A stretch of 64,000 bases of DNA, taken from the NCBI RefSeq assembly GCF_905404315.1, contig NC_066273.1, forward strand, positions 868,001-932,000, given 5' to 3'. The stretch is from Leptidea sinapis (taxonomy: Eukaryota; Arthropoda; Insecta; Lepidoptera; Pieridae). Under the pieces are notes generated by a model. The model was not told the DNA's origin, ran no database searches, and saw only the letters and a program-made list of their open reading frames with translations. The position numbers and the translations under genes were made by a program. Positions 21,150 to 33,282 of this stretch are shown here, in pieces; position 1 is the stretch's first letter; every line of letters starts with the position of its first letter.

Positions 21150-21975
21150 ATGGAGACTGAGGATTTCACAAAGATGTTAGGCGGCTATCGAAGGGTAATA
21201 TGGTGGGAAGATTGTATGAGCTCAGGGCAGAGGTTGAAATTTTTCGAGCTGACTGACAAGAAGATGAATGAGTTGCTAAAGCAGTTTTCTGATCGAACAT
21301 TTCAGATGCATTTGGCTTACCTTGTGGATATTTTACACACTTAAATAAATTAAACTTACAATAATTATAAGGTTCCGCAAACAAACAGAAGACGTTGCAA
21401 ATATATTTTTTTTTTGAAGATTTATTGATTTCAGTTATGGTTGTGCAAATTTGGGGAGAACAATTATTCAACGTTTGCGACATTAAAAGTGCTTATGAAG
21501 GATGAAAAGTATGTCGCAAACATGGCAAAAATATAAGAACACATTAAGAGTCATTGTGAAATCAATCATTACTTCCCAGAATATTCCAATACCGAAGCTT
21601 GAGTTGATCGAAAACTGATTCTCAACCTTTTTGTATGGATGCTGGTGAAATAACAGAAGAAATCCAAGAAAAACTCATAGCATTTTAAAATGATAGGAAC
21701 TGTAAGGATGCATTTTAATGTGTATAACTTAACAAGTTTGGTGTAAAAAAGAAATTTCTTATTTACACCAAAATTCGAGAAATTACCCTCCGCTATCTAA
21801 TGTTTTTTTTCTACTACCTATTTATGAAACCAAAGTTTTTCTGCTTTGTTAACAATTAAAAACAAAGCAAGGAATCGATTGCAAGTAGCCGATGATTTGC
21901 GCGTGGCAGCAACTTTAGTAGTCCTAGGATTACTGAACTTGTTCAGAAGATGCAAGCTCAAAAATCACATTGATT
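21150..21975 (+). pseudogene. Degraded ZBED/SCAND3-like hAT transposase C-terminal region
   Basis: Short plus-strand segments occur in the order expected of ZBED5/SCAND3-type hAT-derived transposases. These are a KQFSDRTFQMHLAYLVDI stretch (21284-21337), later an EEIQEKLIAF segment (about 21657), and near the end KNKARNRLQVADDLRVA and ITELVQKMQAQKSH (about 21858-21970). Multiple stops and frameshifts separate them. No ends or target duplications are identified. The assignment rests on the terminal RLQVADDLRVA-type motif, so it is moderate. Confidence 0.55.
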
Positions 21976-22349
21976 TAAATAATTGATTTGATATTTCACA
22001 AGAAATAAATATTTTAAATTCTAGTTTTTGATTAAAGTTTATTCTCGGATTACTTTATAGTAGCTTCACTTGTATGTTTGTATGTATGTTTGTAACTGAC
22101 TCCTTTAGACGCGATTTTGACCCATTTTAAACGGCCAGATATCATTCAAACTTAGTAGATTTATCGAGGACCGACGACAATACACAAATTTGATAAGATT
22201 ATTCAATTTGCAAACTTAGATTTTTGTCAATTTATATAATTTTTATCTATAGTCGATAAGGCAGGAATTGATGTTTAAGTATAGCTTAGCTAGTAATAGC
22301 TTTAATGATACGCTTTTACAGAAAATTTAATTAAAAAATGAAAAATAAA

Positions 22350-22582
22350 GAATAGTTTAAAAAACTAAAAAGCACGCTTTATATAAAATTCAACTAAAAA
22401 AATAGGAACAAATTTTTAATAAATTTAAATTGAAAATAGTGTAAAAAAATATATTTTATTGTAAAAAAAGCGTGGGGTGCTTTTTAAGATATTAATAAGA
22501 TAATAATAATTATACACCTTTTATTTTTTAGCCGAATTTTATACAAAGCGTGGTTTTTAGTATTTTTTAAACTATTATTTAT
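22350..22582. repeat. Fold-back repeat, about 42-bp imperfect arms
   Basis: 22350-22391 (containing TAGTTTAAAAAACTAAAAAGC) is the reverse complement, with a few mismatches, of 22532-22580 (containing GTGGTTTTTAGTATTTTTTAAAC). The interior is AT-rich. It is a MITE-like structure of unknown family. Confidence 0.7.
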
Positions 22583-25260
22583 TCTACATACATCGTGGTC
22601 CCTGCTACTAATAAAGAATTCGAAGTGGCTAATAAAAGGTGGAGAACTACTGATCTAGACTTATATATTAACTAAACTGCAAACAAATTTTAGTACTGTT
22701 CTTGTCAATTATATTATTTTTTTTCTAATATATTTTTGCTCATTCTGTTAGATTTTTAACATACTCCTATAAATATCTGACGGATTTATATATAACTTAC
22801 AGAATTCTGTAAGATATAAGAGGGCATTCTGTGGGAAAATCTAAAATTTACGTGTCTCAATATTTTACAAATCAATGTAAATGAAGACAATAAAAAATAA
22901 TTCGGCCTGTATCTTCGAAACCCACTTAAAGCTTGGAGACATCACTTCGTGGCCGCTGTATTATTGTTCCTGATCTCCGTGTGAGGCAAAGTCGCAGATG
23001 GATGCCTGCTATAAATATAATACGCACACACTGTGGACAAGCGCGTATGTGTCAAAATATATATATCCCAGTTGCATGTGATAATCGTTTGCTACTGACG
23101 AAAACGTTGGACGAATGTTGAGATCTCTGTAAAACGCCGAGATGACATAACCAAAGTCACTTTCAGAGATAGTTATGTATGTCTGTAACAGAAGTCCATG
23201 CTTTGTTTGATATCTGTATACCGGGAGTGCAATAATGAAAGACTTTTCTACTGAAGGGATGTTCGATAGTAGTTTTTGGGGAGCATGGTACTTGCCAGTG
23301 ATGAGTGGGGATTTTATTTCCTGATTTGATGACAAGTCTATACGGCCCTCTTTACGTCATGAAGATCCATTCATCTCTATTAGAAAACTATGAGATCTAT
23401 TTATAACTCAGTGTAAACTTAATTACACATCGGTAGAGCACGCTCCAATCGATGAGCCGCTTTTGGGGCCGGGAAGACGGTGCCCTTGGAACTAATAATA
23501 TAAGGGATTCAAATCCCTATAGTCTATGACAGCGGAACGAAGACACGCTAAATGCTATTGGGAGATCTACAAGCACTAATGGGTTACAACAAGGGAAATA
23601 TTATGAAAAGGTCTTGTCTCGACCCTTGCATTGCACAAACCGTAATAGGTATAGCATGTGATAATTGATTTACTTCCTCAGTTCCACTTGCTAAATTCCT
23701 TAACCCTCATTGGCACGGTCCGATCGAGTAAGAGGGAGATCCGCTCGATCCATAGGTACGACAATGTTCTGATACGATGGATGTTTGATGACCTTAGTAT
23801 CGTACAAGTCGAAGCCCTGTGAGATTGTTTACCCGCTTTCATTGTGTGATGAAGAAGGTGACATCCACCCGAAAACCCGTTAGCTTGATATAATAATGTA
23901 TTCCTCAATCTCATGTTCAAGGAAAAACCAATAGATGGCCAATGATTATGCTGCCATAAGCATACCGAACATGGCATTCGTCAATTCATGTCTTATATTG
24001 TCACAACGCTCTTGTGAACAATGAAAAGCCCCTTAATAGAAGGAAATTCCTGAAAAATTAAGGCACACATTTATCGGAACTATGAATGAGGGAAAGACTG
24101 GAAGTCCCTACTCTGCCAAAGCATGTGCGAGACAGTACCTATCACAAATATTCCTCCAAAACCAAAGCGCAGAACTCTACAGATGATGAACTGAAGAAGA
24201 ACCTCCAGCCCAGAAAAGACGATATTGCACCTTTTGCACGACTAAAAAAAATATGTCAAAGATGACTTGCGCACAAATGCAAAAAAAAATGCTGCTTGCG
24301 GAGCACAGCTTCAATAATTAATTACTTTAATCGACAATAATATTAAATTTCTTAATATTTTAGTATACTTCAATTAGGTTACTCGGTAGAGTAGAAGTTT
24401 TCTGTGGTTTGAATGCTACATTCACACTACTTCATACCATACCCTGTGCCTACACCAGCGCCATTGTGGAAGCATTTTGAACTGTTATTTGCAGCAAAAG
24501 CTTTACACTTTTTCAACTTTTCTGCGACTTTGACCTCCTCCTCATCCTTCCGATCTTAATCTATTATTAGTGTGAAGTGCAAAGAGGATGTAAATATATG
24601 GTGGAGTGTGCTATTGGGCTAGAATCCGACGATAAACAAAACACTACTTAAGTGACAACTTTACAAGAGCCCTATTCTCTATGTAGTCCAAAGAGTATTT
24701 GTATATAGGGAAAAGAGAGCCCTCTCTACGCATTATGAGCTGTCTATTTGAAAGTTTGCGCCATCTGGAGATTTGCCCCGATAATAACTGTATATAAGCT
24801 CAAAATTATAAAATTCATTTTTAATGTTCTGACGCAATTAAATAACTAACTCTCCTTTTTAAAGTAGGTATTGCAATTTTTTACCATGTTGAAATTGCGC
24901 GTAAAGTTATCTTATTTTGTCACAACATAAAACATAAAGGATAGATTTAGTAGTGTAAATATGCAAAATGGAACACGAGAGCTACATACATGTGCAAACG
25001 CTATGCGTAGCCGCCATTTTATGACCAGTGGGCAGTAACACAAAAGTTGAAAGGTTTCAAAGCGAGTGACAGCTGCCAAAGCTTTCATTTTCGGGCCAAC
25101 TAACAGATGGCACTACAGTCTTCTGAAAACGTCACTTTAAGGCGTCTGTCCCACCCCTGATGTAGTCTCTTGTCATAAGAACAGACTGACAGATAGTCGT
25201 ATTTACGAAATTTTAATTCTCTCCGAATTTACAAGTCAAACGTGCTTGTCCTCTTCGAGC
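22583..25260. other. Intergenic DNA, nothing recognised
   Basis: The stretch holds a 108-codon (23009-23335) and a 99-codon (23678-23977) minus-strand ORF without recognisable family. 23400-24250 is less AT-rich than its surroundings. A GGGATTCAAATCCC sequence at about 23502-23515 resembles a tRNA B box, but no cloverleaf can be drawn. The proximal promoter of the P1 gene should lie at the right edge. Confidence 0.4.
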
Positions 25261-25265
25261 TAAGG

Positions 25266-25276
25266 CCTTTCCTTTT
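25266..25276 (+). promoter_or_regulatory. Probable 5'TOP / transcription start of the ribosomal P1 gene
   Basis: CCTTTCCTTTT is a pyrimidine tract 28 bp before the start codon. Ribosomal-protein mRNAs usually begin with C in such a tract (terminal oligopyrimidine), which gives TOR-dependent translational control. The position gives a short 5' UTR typical of the class. This is inferred from sequence only. Confidence 0.5.
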
Positions 25277-25303
25277 AGGCGACTTGCACTAAAATAATTA
25301 AAA

Positions 25304-26801
25304 ATGGCATCAAAAGCTGAATTAGCTTGTGTGTACTCTGCTCTGATCTTGGTTGATGATGATGTAGCCGTAACTGTAAGTTAAATATTGTCTCACCAAA
25401 ATAAAGTTTTCTTTGTATTCCATAGAGGTTATGTTACACATTATCCATTTTAATCTCGATTTTTGTTTTATTATTTTGCACTAAAGTCATGTAAATATCA
25501 AGTTCTTTTCTATACATTTCATAATTTCTCAATATTTAATCACTATGTTGATATGTTCCCTCGTGCTATTGCTTATGTCGTATTTCAATTTGTAGGGTGA
25601 AAAAATTTCAACTATCTTGAAAGCAGCAGGTGTTGATGTAGAACCCTACTGGCCTGGCTTATTTGCTAAAGCACTAGAAGGGGTAAACGTACGTGATTTG
25701 ATCACAAACATCGGATCAGGAGTGGGAGCAGCACCGGCTGCCGGTGGAGCCCCTGCTGCCGCCTCTGCTGCAGCTCCTGCTGCTGAAGCTGCCAAGGAAG
25801 AGAAGAAAGAAGAAGAACCTGAAGAGTCAGATGATGACATGGGTTTCGGTAAGATTCCTTTTTTTATTAGCTTTAAGGTTAAACTTTCAAAATTTTGTGA
25901 GATCATGCCAATCTGTTTATGAGGAAATGTGGTTTAAGTCTATTTTCACTTATACATTTTGCAGTTTCAACATTTTCCATAATATACAATATATTTGGCT
26001 TACATAGTGTATTAAATTGAAAATTATTTCAGCTTGTATTTAAACTCCCTTTGATAACTCAGTATTCATTGGATTTGATTGTCAATAGTGTTAATGAAGT
26101 TGAGTGATCTTATTGAAGTTTGCAATGAAACTAATTCTTACATGTGGACTATCACAATAAACAATTAGTAGTCTGAATAAAGATGTGTAAGAAAGAAATA
26201 GTATTAAGTAACAAATAAAACAATTAATTTTTTATTGTTCTATGGGAAACCCCACATCTTTGGCAATTCTGTATAAAATTTAATTTTTTAAGCTTATCTT
26301 TCTAAAGGTTGACAGATTCACAAACTTTTGTATTTTTTAGATTATTTTGTAATGTGCCAATAAGTAATATAATATTGACAATAAGACTTAATAATATATA
26401 ATATGTATAGTATAATTAATTTGTATAATACTACTAAAATCTTGTAGATAGACGAGATATTTAAAATTATTAAATGCTGTAATTTATTTTCTTCAATATA
26501 TTAATTAACATATTACTATCAATGTGAAGTATTTGGTCTACTAGTTTTCTTATATTATGTACTTACCGAAAATGCAAATACATTGACTGAAACATTCACA
26601 TGAGGCAATGATGCAATTATTCTGTATAATATTTAAAATTATATCGTACATTTCAATGATGTTTAGCATGTATTAGCTTCAGATTGAAAATGATTGAAAA
26701 ATATTCACTGAGAGTCCTATTTTCTGCATGTTAATTTAAAATTTTATGATAACATGTAATAACCATATTTTATTTTCCTTGTTTCAGGTCTGTTTGACTA
26801 A
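25304..26801 (+). CDS. RpLP1: 60S acidic ribosomal protein P1 (stalk protein)
   Basis: Three exons, 25304-25375, 25596-25848 and 26788-26801, join across GT-AG introns of 220 and 939 bp to give 112 residues. The N-terminus MASKAELACVYSALILVDDD, the Ala/Gly-rich hinge, the acidic KEEKKEEEPEESDDDMGFGLFD tail and the length are diagnostic of eukaryotic P1. Dimers of P1 and P2 form the ribosomal stalk, whose shared GFGLFD-type tail recruits elongation-factor GTPases. The last exon encodes only the end of the glycine codon plus Leu-Phe-Asp-stop. Intron 2 has no recognised feature. A 5'TOP-like tract precedes the ATG. All phases are consistent and no damage is seen. Confidence 0.97.
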
Positions 26802-27410
26802 AAGGCTTTATTTTAAAAGCTTTTATTCCGTTTTAAGCTTTATGAAGCTTAGGTGTAAGAAACTGACTTTAATATAAATTTTTAAAAACTAAAACTGTTT
26901 AATTTTATTAGTCCTTAAGTTAATACAGATAGTAAAGGGTTATTTCAATTAAATAAGCAAACAATTGAACTAATGAGTATAAAAAAAACAATATACTTTA
27001 AAATTTGTTGATGGAATTTTTCTGGATTCATAGTTCATACTGGTTCCAAAGATCACAATTATTTCTGTAATGTAACAATTAAATCCCCTTTCAGTTAGAT
27101 TAATGATAATTGTAGTACTTATAATAATTATAATATATCAAATACTTTGAAGTTAGGTTGTACTAAATATTTGGAACCTTATTTTTAGGTGAGAAACTAA
27201 TCTGGGAGTGAAGATAATATTGTCTCTACTTTGTTGCTTACTTACTAGGTTAAATTAATGTTTCTTTCTAATTTTTATAACTATAAATGTTATAAAGGAT
27301 AAATTTATTGCATTACCACATTCATTTATGCTGGCAATTTTGTGTCAAGTTAATAGTCCAACTAAATATAAATTTAGTGCTTTTGTTCTACTTGGAGAGT
27401 TTCTACATAT
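26802..27410. other. 3' flank of RpLP1, AT-rich
   Basis: The 3' UTR should end soon after 26801, with ATATAAA-like signals around 26873. No other feature is recognised up to the repeat beginning at about 27417. Confidence 0.4.
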
Positions 27411-27416
27411 ATTGTT

Positions 27417-28240
27417 AACCGACTTCAAAAAAGGGGGAGGTTCTCAATTCGTTGGTGTGTTTGTTACCTCAAAACTTTCGACTGGGTGAACCGATTTTGA
27501 TATTTTTTTTTTTATTGGAAAGGATATACTTCAGAGGTAGTTTGGTTAGGTTCTGATTACGGAATCCATGACAAATTAACGGAACTCTTCAATTCTTAGA
27601 AGCAAATTAACGATACTCTGCCGAATCTTTTATGCTATCTGGATATTTAAGTCATCTACCAACACATAGTTATGGTCTTGTAATTGTCGTAGTCGAATAT
27701 GATGATCAATGGGACTCCTTAACGACACAGTAAGGGTGCGATCTGTGACAATGTCTAACTGTCTGTAATCAAAATGTAAAGCACTTACGTTCATCGCTGA
27801 GTTGAAAAATTTAGTATGTCTACACATATTTAGACAATTTTTTTGTTAGTGTACTTCAAATTCACTAAAAATCATAAAATAAAAAAAAAATTAACATAAA
27901 ACAACTGACTTCAAAAACACTATTCCAAAACAATAGATATAATGTGCACTAAAAAGTATAAAAATAATTGCGTATTTTTATACAATCTAATTCTAGTTAT
28001 GATTATTGTAATTTTTGGAGTCGGTGTCATCCAAGATAGGTTTGTTAATACATAATAGTTAAGAGATGTGCTTAAGTCTTGAGGAGGCGAGAGCGGGTCG
28101 CGGCGGAAGGACACCGATTCCAAAAATAACAATAATCGTAACTAGAATTAGATTGTATAAAAATACGCAATTATTTTTGTACTTTTTAGTGCACATTATG
28201 TCTATTGTTTTGGAATAGTGTTTTTGAAGTCGGTTATTTT
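27417..28240. repeat. CCGACTTCAAAAA-family repeat with a 126-bp fold-back
   Basis: The left part (27417-27850, AACCGACTTCAAAAAAGGGG onward) recurs at 39578-40150. The right part is a long inverted repeat: 27903-28028 and 28110-28235 are near-perfect reverse complements with an 81-nt spacer, both ends reading (A)CTGACTTCAAAAAC or its complement. Related single arms are at 52201-52345 and 54445-54590. It can form a strong hairpin and looks like a MITE-type element common in Lepidoptera. The class is not assigned. Confidence 0.75.
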
Positions 28241-28424
28241 TGTTAAATAATTTTTTATTTAGTATGTATGATGTTATTTTAACAGTTGTTTTATTTACTT
28301 ACTTTAGGAGTTCCATACCTAACGGGCAAGCAATAGGAAACCTATTTCTATGACTACTTTCTGTCATGATGCTATAGCTATTTGTTGTACCTACTTCATG
28401 AGATTCTTACCCTTCTTTTTATGG

Positions 28425-28510
28425 AAGAGGAGGACAAAATACGGTACGGGTCACCTGATGATAAGTGATCGCCTCCGCCCACATTCTCATGCAACACCAG
28501 AGGAAGTAGA
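28425..28510 (-). mobile_element. LINE family B 3'-tail fragment
   Basis: The reverse complement matches the family B 3' UTR at 31650-31735 (TCCTCTGGTGTTGCA, GGTGATCACTT, CAGGTGACCCGT), with decay. It is about 85 bp, non-coding. Confidence 0.7.
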
Positions 28511-28639
28511 TATCTTAATTTGTGGAATTCGGCGGCACGAATCAGATCAAACAGACCCTATAGAAGACACTAGAGATGAAACGGATAGTGGTTTGGCCGG
28601 ATATTCAGCCCTTTATCGCGTTACACAACGCGATCAGTT

Positions 28640-28914
28640 TGATTATATACATACATTGTATTATGTCCTATGGTATATTGTTATGGGGCAGTGCGGTCGA
28701 TATTAATACCATCTTTGTGCTGCAGAAGAGGGCTATTCGCGCGATTTATAACCTAGGTCCTAAAGAATCATTAAGAGAAAAATTTAAAGAAATAAACATT
28801 TTGACTGTTACTTCTCAATACATTTTTGATAATGTTCTGTATGTTCATAAGCACATTGAAGAATTTTCTAGAAACTCTGACATTCATAATGTTAACACGA
28901 GGAACAAACAAACG
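28640..28914 (+). pseudogene. LINE family A RT C-terminal fragment, left of nested insertion
   Basis: Translation shows SYGILLWG, VLQKRAIRAIYNLGPKESLR, INILTVTSQYIFDNVLYVHKH and DIHNVNTRNK, an insect LINE RT tail. It stops being family A at about 28914. The next expected segment (LVMPTTRLGRVSKSF) resumes at about 31746, beyond an inserted family B LINE. The long ORF starting at 28576 is therefore a chimera of two elements and not one gene. Confidence 0.8.
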
Positions 28915-28920
28915 TGTTTC

Positions 28921-29892
28921 CTTACGGAGACGCAGATATCTCGACCTAGCGATACGTCATATTTAACGTACCCTGGGTACAAAATTGAGCACAATTTTTT
29001 GCTCATGCCCGGGGTATGTGTGTACGTTAGGGAGGATATCTGCTGTCGCCGGCTCGGCAATTTTGAGGGTAGGGACCTGTCCACTCTCTGGCTCCGCGTA
29101 GATTTAGAGGACCGCGTCCGCATCTATGCGTGTGTCTACAGGTCCCATAGTGGTAACGCAGAAACCGATCATCTCATGGGCTGCGTTCAAGCGGCAATTG
29201 ACGACGTGCTTGCACAGATCCCCTCCGCTGAAATCGTAGTCTTGGGTGATTTCAACGGGCACAATGCCGAATGGCTTGGATCACGTACCACAGACTACGC
29301 AGGGCGATCTGTACATAATTTTGCATTGGCGTACGATCTGTCCCAATTGGTTGAGTCGCCAACGCGGCTCCCGGATGTGGATAGCCACATGCCGTCCTTA
29401 TTAGATCTTCTGCTGACTACACATCCCGATGGTTACCAGGTCATTGTCGACGCCCCTCTCGGAACGTCCGACCATTGCCTGGTCAGGAGTGTAGTGCCTA
29501 TACGACGCCCACGTCGCAGACCACCAGCTACCCGCCGCGTTTGGCACTACAAGTCAGCAGATTGGGATAGGATGCGTTCCTTTTTTGCATCCTACCCTTG
29601 GAGCAGGGTTTGTTTCCCTTCGGATGATCCTAGTGCCTGCGCCGTTGCAGTAGCCGATGTGATACTACAGGGCATGGATATTTTTATACCAAGCTCTGTA
29701 GTACCGATCGGTGGCAGATCACAGCCCTGGTTCGATGCGTCAGTTAAAGCAGCATCTGACTGCAAAAAACAGGCGTATCGAACTTGGGTTGCGGCGCTGG
29801 GCACAAAGCATCCGAACTGCATAGTTCTTAAGAGAAAATACAACCGTGCCTCCAGATTATTTAAGCGGCAAATCGCCCGTGCAAAGTCATAA
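28921..29892 (+). pseudogene. LINE family B endonuclease domain (5'-truncated)
   Basis: The frame begins mid-domain (CFLTETQIS) and contains GVCVYVREDI, VVLGDFNGHNAEW and GTSDHCLV, the catalytic segments of LINE APE-type endonuclease. A linker with WFDASVKAASDCKKQAYRTWV follows, and a stop at 29890. The N-terminal catalytic residues are missing. The in-frame ATG at 28576 belongs to family A sequence. Confidence 0.8.
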
Positions 29893-31648
29893 CCGGCGAG
29901 CAGCTTTCCAGTTACCTGCTGAAAGCTGTTCTTGGTAACTTCAGCCAGCCGTCCATGCCGCCGTTGCACATGAGGAATGACACCCTAGCCCATACGGCAA
30001 AAGAGAAAGCCGATCTCCTGCGCGCTCTTTTCGCCTCCAACTCGACTCTTGACGACAGCGGAAAAACACCGCCAACCAACCCGCGGTGTCAGAGCTCTAT
30101 GCCTGAAGTACAGTTCAGACAGAAAACTGTTAGGCGAGCTCTGTTTTCGTTGGACGTCAGGAAGTCGAGCGGGCCGGATGGCATTTCATGTGTGCCCCTG
30201 AGTTGACGCCGGTGCTAACGCGTTTATTCCGGCACTCTTATTTCAAAGGCGTAGTCCCTGACTCATGGAAGTCAGCCCTTGTCCATCCGATCCAAAAAAA
30301 AGGAGACAGTTCGGATCCGGCAAACTACAGGCCTATTGCTATTACCACCCTGCTCTCCAAAATCATGGAGAGCATAATTAGCCGTCAGCTCTTAGTATAC
30401 CTAGAGGGTCACCAGTTGATCAATGACCGACAATACGGGTTTCGCCATGGTCGGTCGGCAGGTGATCTTCTGGTATACCTAACACATAGATGGGCTGCGG
30501 CTATTGAAAGCAAGGGGGAAGGCCTGGCAGTTAGCCTGGATATAGCGAAGGCCTTTGATCGTGTATGGCATAAGGCGCTCCTCTCTAAACTTCCATCATT
30601 TGGGCTTCCCGAGAGCTTGTGCACGTGGACCTCCAGCTTCCTCACTGGGCGCAGCATACAGGTCGTTGTCGACGGACATTGCTCGAACCCGAAGCCCGTG
30701 AATGCTGGAGTGCCCCAAGGCTGTGTGCTGTCTCCCACGCTGTTTCTTCTGCATATCAATGATATGTTGGACACCTCCAACATTCATTGCTATGCGGATG
30801 ACAGCACTGGTGATGCCGTATACACGTGCCATGCACATCTCTCTCGGGAAATCGTCGACCAGTGCCGGGAGAAACTTGTGTCTTCTATCGAGTCCTCTCT
30901 TGAGAAGGTCGCGGAATGGGGTAAATTGAACCTTGTCCAATTTAACCCCCAGAAGACTCAAGTTTGCGCGTTTACCACTAAAAAAACCCCATTTGTCGCA
31001 TCACCGCTCTTCGACAACACTTCCCTAAAAGCCTCGTCTAGTATCGGAATAGACCCAGGTCTCGAAATCTCGAGCGATTGCCAATTCCGTGGCCATCTGG
31101 AGGGCAAAGCCAAATTGGCTTCAAAGAAACTGGGCGTCATTAATAGAGCACGGCAATACTTCAAGCCGGCCCACATTCTAGCGCTGTACAAAGCGCAGGT
31201 CCGGCCACACATGGAGTATTGCTGTCATCTCTGGTCTGGCGCACCCCAGTATCAGCTCGATCCATTTGACCGCGTGCAACGCAGAGCAGCGCGAATTGTC
31301 GGGGACCCAGTACTCTGTGAACGGCTGGAGCACTTGGCGTTGCGTAGAGACGTCGCTTCATTGTGTGTCTTCTACCGCATTTATCACGGGGAGTGTTCCG
31401 AAGAGCTGTTTTACCTAATTCCTGCCGCCGAATTCCACCTTCGCACGACACGCCACAAGTTAGGATATCATCCTCACCATCTGGATGTGTGGCGGTCCTC
31501 CACAGTGCGGTTTACAAGGAGCTTTCTTCCACGTACTACAAAGCTGTGGAATGAACTTCCTTGTGCGGTGTTTCCGGGACGATACGACATGGGTACCTTC
31601 AAAAAAAGCGCGTACACCTTCCTTACGCTGGCGGCAACGCTCCTGTGA
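29893..31648 (+). pseudogene. LINE family B reverse transcriptase (frameshifted)
   Basis: Two frames (29955-30206 and 30188-31648) read one RT. Motifs are VRKSSGPDGIS, NYRPIAITTLLSK, YGFRHGRSAGDLLVYL, VSLDIAKAFDRVWH, GVPQGCVLSPTLFLLHIND and the catalytic YADDSTGDA at 30791-30802. A C-terminal region ends FRxxLPRTTKLWNELPCAVFPGRYDMGTFKK. Frameshifts lie near 29892-29955 and near 30190, so no complete protein is made. From 30188 on, 486 codons are open, suggesting recent insertion. Confidence 0.85.
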
Positions 31649-31740
31649 TTCCTCTGGTGTTGCAAGAGAGTATGGGCGGCGGTGATCACTTAACAACAGG
31701 TGACCCGTTCGCTCGTTTGTCCTCCTATTCCATAAAAAAA

Positions 31741-32153
31741 AAAAATCTTGTTATGCCTACTACTCGGTTGGGTCGAGTTAGTAAGTCATTTGTTGGGCGA
31801 TGTATATGCTTCTACAATATGATCCCAGAAAATGTATAAAACAAATGTGTTACGAAATTTAAAAGAATTGTTAAAAAACGTTTGTGTGGGAAAGGTTACT
31901 ATAGCATAAACGATTTTCTTAATGACACCACGGACTGGGAATAAAGCGAACACCCTCAGGCTCTTTAATTATAAATGTTTATTGTACGATATCACATTGT
32001 AATCCATATTTTATATTTAAAAAAAAAGCCCGCTGAGTTTCTTGCGCTCATTCTTCTCAGGTCAGAGGCAGTCTCTTTTGAATGGGTGGTAGTTTTTGAC
32101 GTTCAATAAGTGATTTTAAATCCTATTTTGAATAAAAATATTTGAATTGCAGT
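31741..32153 (+). mobile_element. LINE family A remainder (RT end and 3' UTR), right of nested insertion
   Basis: The reading resumes with NLVMPTTRLGRVSKSFVGRCICFYN, then decays. The 3' UTR ends TATTTTGAATAAAAATATTTGAATTG at about 32150. The same tail is at 20266-20570 (minus) and 63718-63800 (plus). Together with 28640-28914 it is one older insertion split by family B. Confidence 0.85.
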
Positions 32154-33250
32154 ATAGGCGCGGTGAACGAGATCAAGATGAAACTAGATCCAATCTCACA
32201 CATTTGCTATCAAGAAAAACAAAATCCAATTTTATAAGAGATTGGCTTTCATAAAGATATCACGGATAGGTACATCTAGTGGTCAGTTAATTTGAGCCAG
32301 TTTCCGCAGTTTTCTAGAATTTATTTTTCATCACCTGGCAACGTTTACAGCGAAAGGTCTTTTTTCAGAAGCTGGTCTGCTATACGAAGCCACGCGCAGT
32401 CGCCTTTTACCAACAAATGCGAAAAATTTGGTAAAACAAACATTTTTGACGTGCAATTATAAAAATGAACGGTGTCCCTAATTATTGTGGTATGATTTGC
32501 CTTGCGTAAAATATTAAGAATTTTACTATCCGGAATCCGGCCAGATACTGAATTGGTATCCGGCCGATAAAGAAGTTAGGTACCTGTTGTCCGTTTCATC
32601 TCTAGAACAATGAAGCGACGTCTCTACACAACGCCAAGTGGTCTAGCCTTTCACAGAGCACTGGATCCCCGAAAGTAAGTGGTGGAAAATTTTAAAACAG
32701 AGTGAAACGTTCCTGTAATTTAAACAATAATATTGTTTCTTTTGACCTACTTAATTTTTTTTCGAGAGGAAAATACATTTATGTATTTAGGCCCTGAAAC
32801 AGGGCCCTTAGGTCTGGCTCGCTAACGTGGACGCCTCCTACCGACTAAAAGCCTCTTATGTCAGTAGGTTTTCCAGCAAAACAGGCGTTGCCAAGGCGGC
32901 CTTAAAGACGGTTTTCCCGACCATACCAACCAACAACCGCGTAGACTCAAATCAAGGACCAGCTGTTTACTGAATCGAATAGGGAATAGTTTATTGAAAA
33001 TAATTTGTTCACCTACGCTTGTATGTATGTGTGAAACTGTTTAGTGTATGGATCAGTTCGTAGTCGGTACGACAGCGACAGGCGGATCGACAATCGACAC
33101 ATACGTAAGTATGTGTGTATGTAGGTATGTGTGCTTGAATTTGTGTGTATGTAAGTGTATAGCAAAGGTACTCTAATGCAAGACGAGGGTGATTCGTTGG
33201 GAAAGGAGTCGGAATTATTTTCGCATTAGCCCTAACTCAATAAAAATTAT
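32154..33250. other. Intergenic DNA with a 65-bp LINE family B scrap
   Basis: 32607-32672 (minus) matches family B RT coding around GTAGAGACGTCGCTTCATTG. 33010-33170 is rich in GTATGTATGTGTG simple repeats. No gene is recognised. Confidence 0.5.
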
Positions 33251-33254
33251 ATAA

Positions 33255-33272
33255 ACTTTTCACGTGAAAAGT
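33255..33272. promoter_or_regulatory. 18-bp perfect palindrome centred on CACGTG
   Basis: ACTTTTCACGTGAAAAGT is self-complementary over all 18 bases. The centre is the canonical E-box bound by bHLH factors of the Max/USF/Clock-Cycle type. It lies 479 bp upstream of the arrestin-domain gene ATG. Function is inferred. Confidence 0.55.
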
Positions 33273-33282
33273 GTTCCCATTA

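Larger units (their letters stand above)
28915..31738 (+). mobile_element. LINE family B (CR1/Jockey-group) inserted inside family A
   Basis: A 5'-truncated LINE runs from inside its endonuclease domain to a poly-A tail at about 31730-31744 (CCATAAAAAAAAAAAA). Family A sequence flanks it directly on both sides. Its 3' tail (GGTGATCACTTAACAACAGGTGACCCG, CTCGTTTGTCCTC.TATTCCATAAAA) recurs as fragments near 28425, 36628-37171, 41520, 50222, 55085 and 58080. It is the most repeated LINE lineage in the window. Confidence 0.85.

Noticed and set aside
23480..23540. tRNA-like B box (GGGATTCAAATCCC)
   Set aside because: No A box at the right distance and no acceptor or anticodon stems could be drawn; the sequence is simply a short palindrome.
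23009..23977. Two minus-strand ORFs of about 100 codons; considered as exons or a mitochondrial DNA insertion
   Set aside because: No mitochondrial gene segments and no conserved protein family are recognisable; splice signals are not convincing.
25646..25906. 86-codon minus-strand ORF opposite RpLP1 exon 2
   Set aside because: Mirror of the Ala-rich hinge and acidic tail codons of P1.
28576..29892. 438-codon ORF as a single protein
   Set aside because: Its first third is the RT tail of LINE family A and the rest is the endonuclease of inserted LINE family B.
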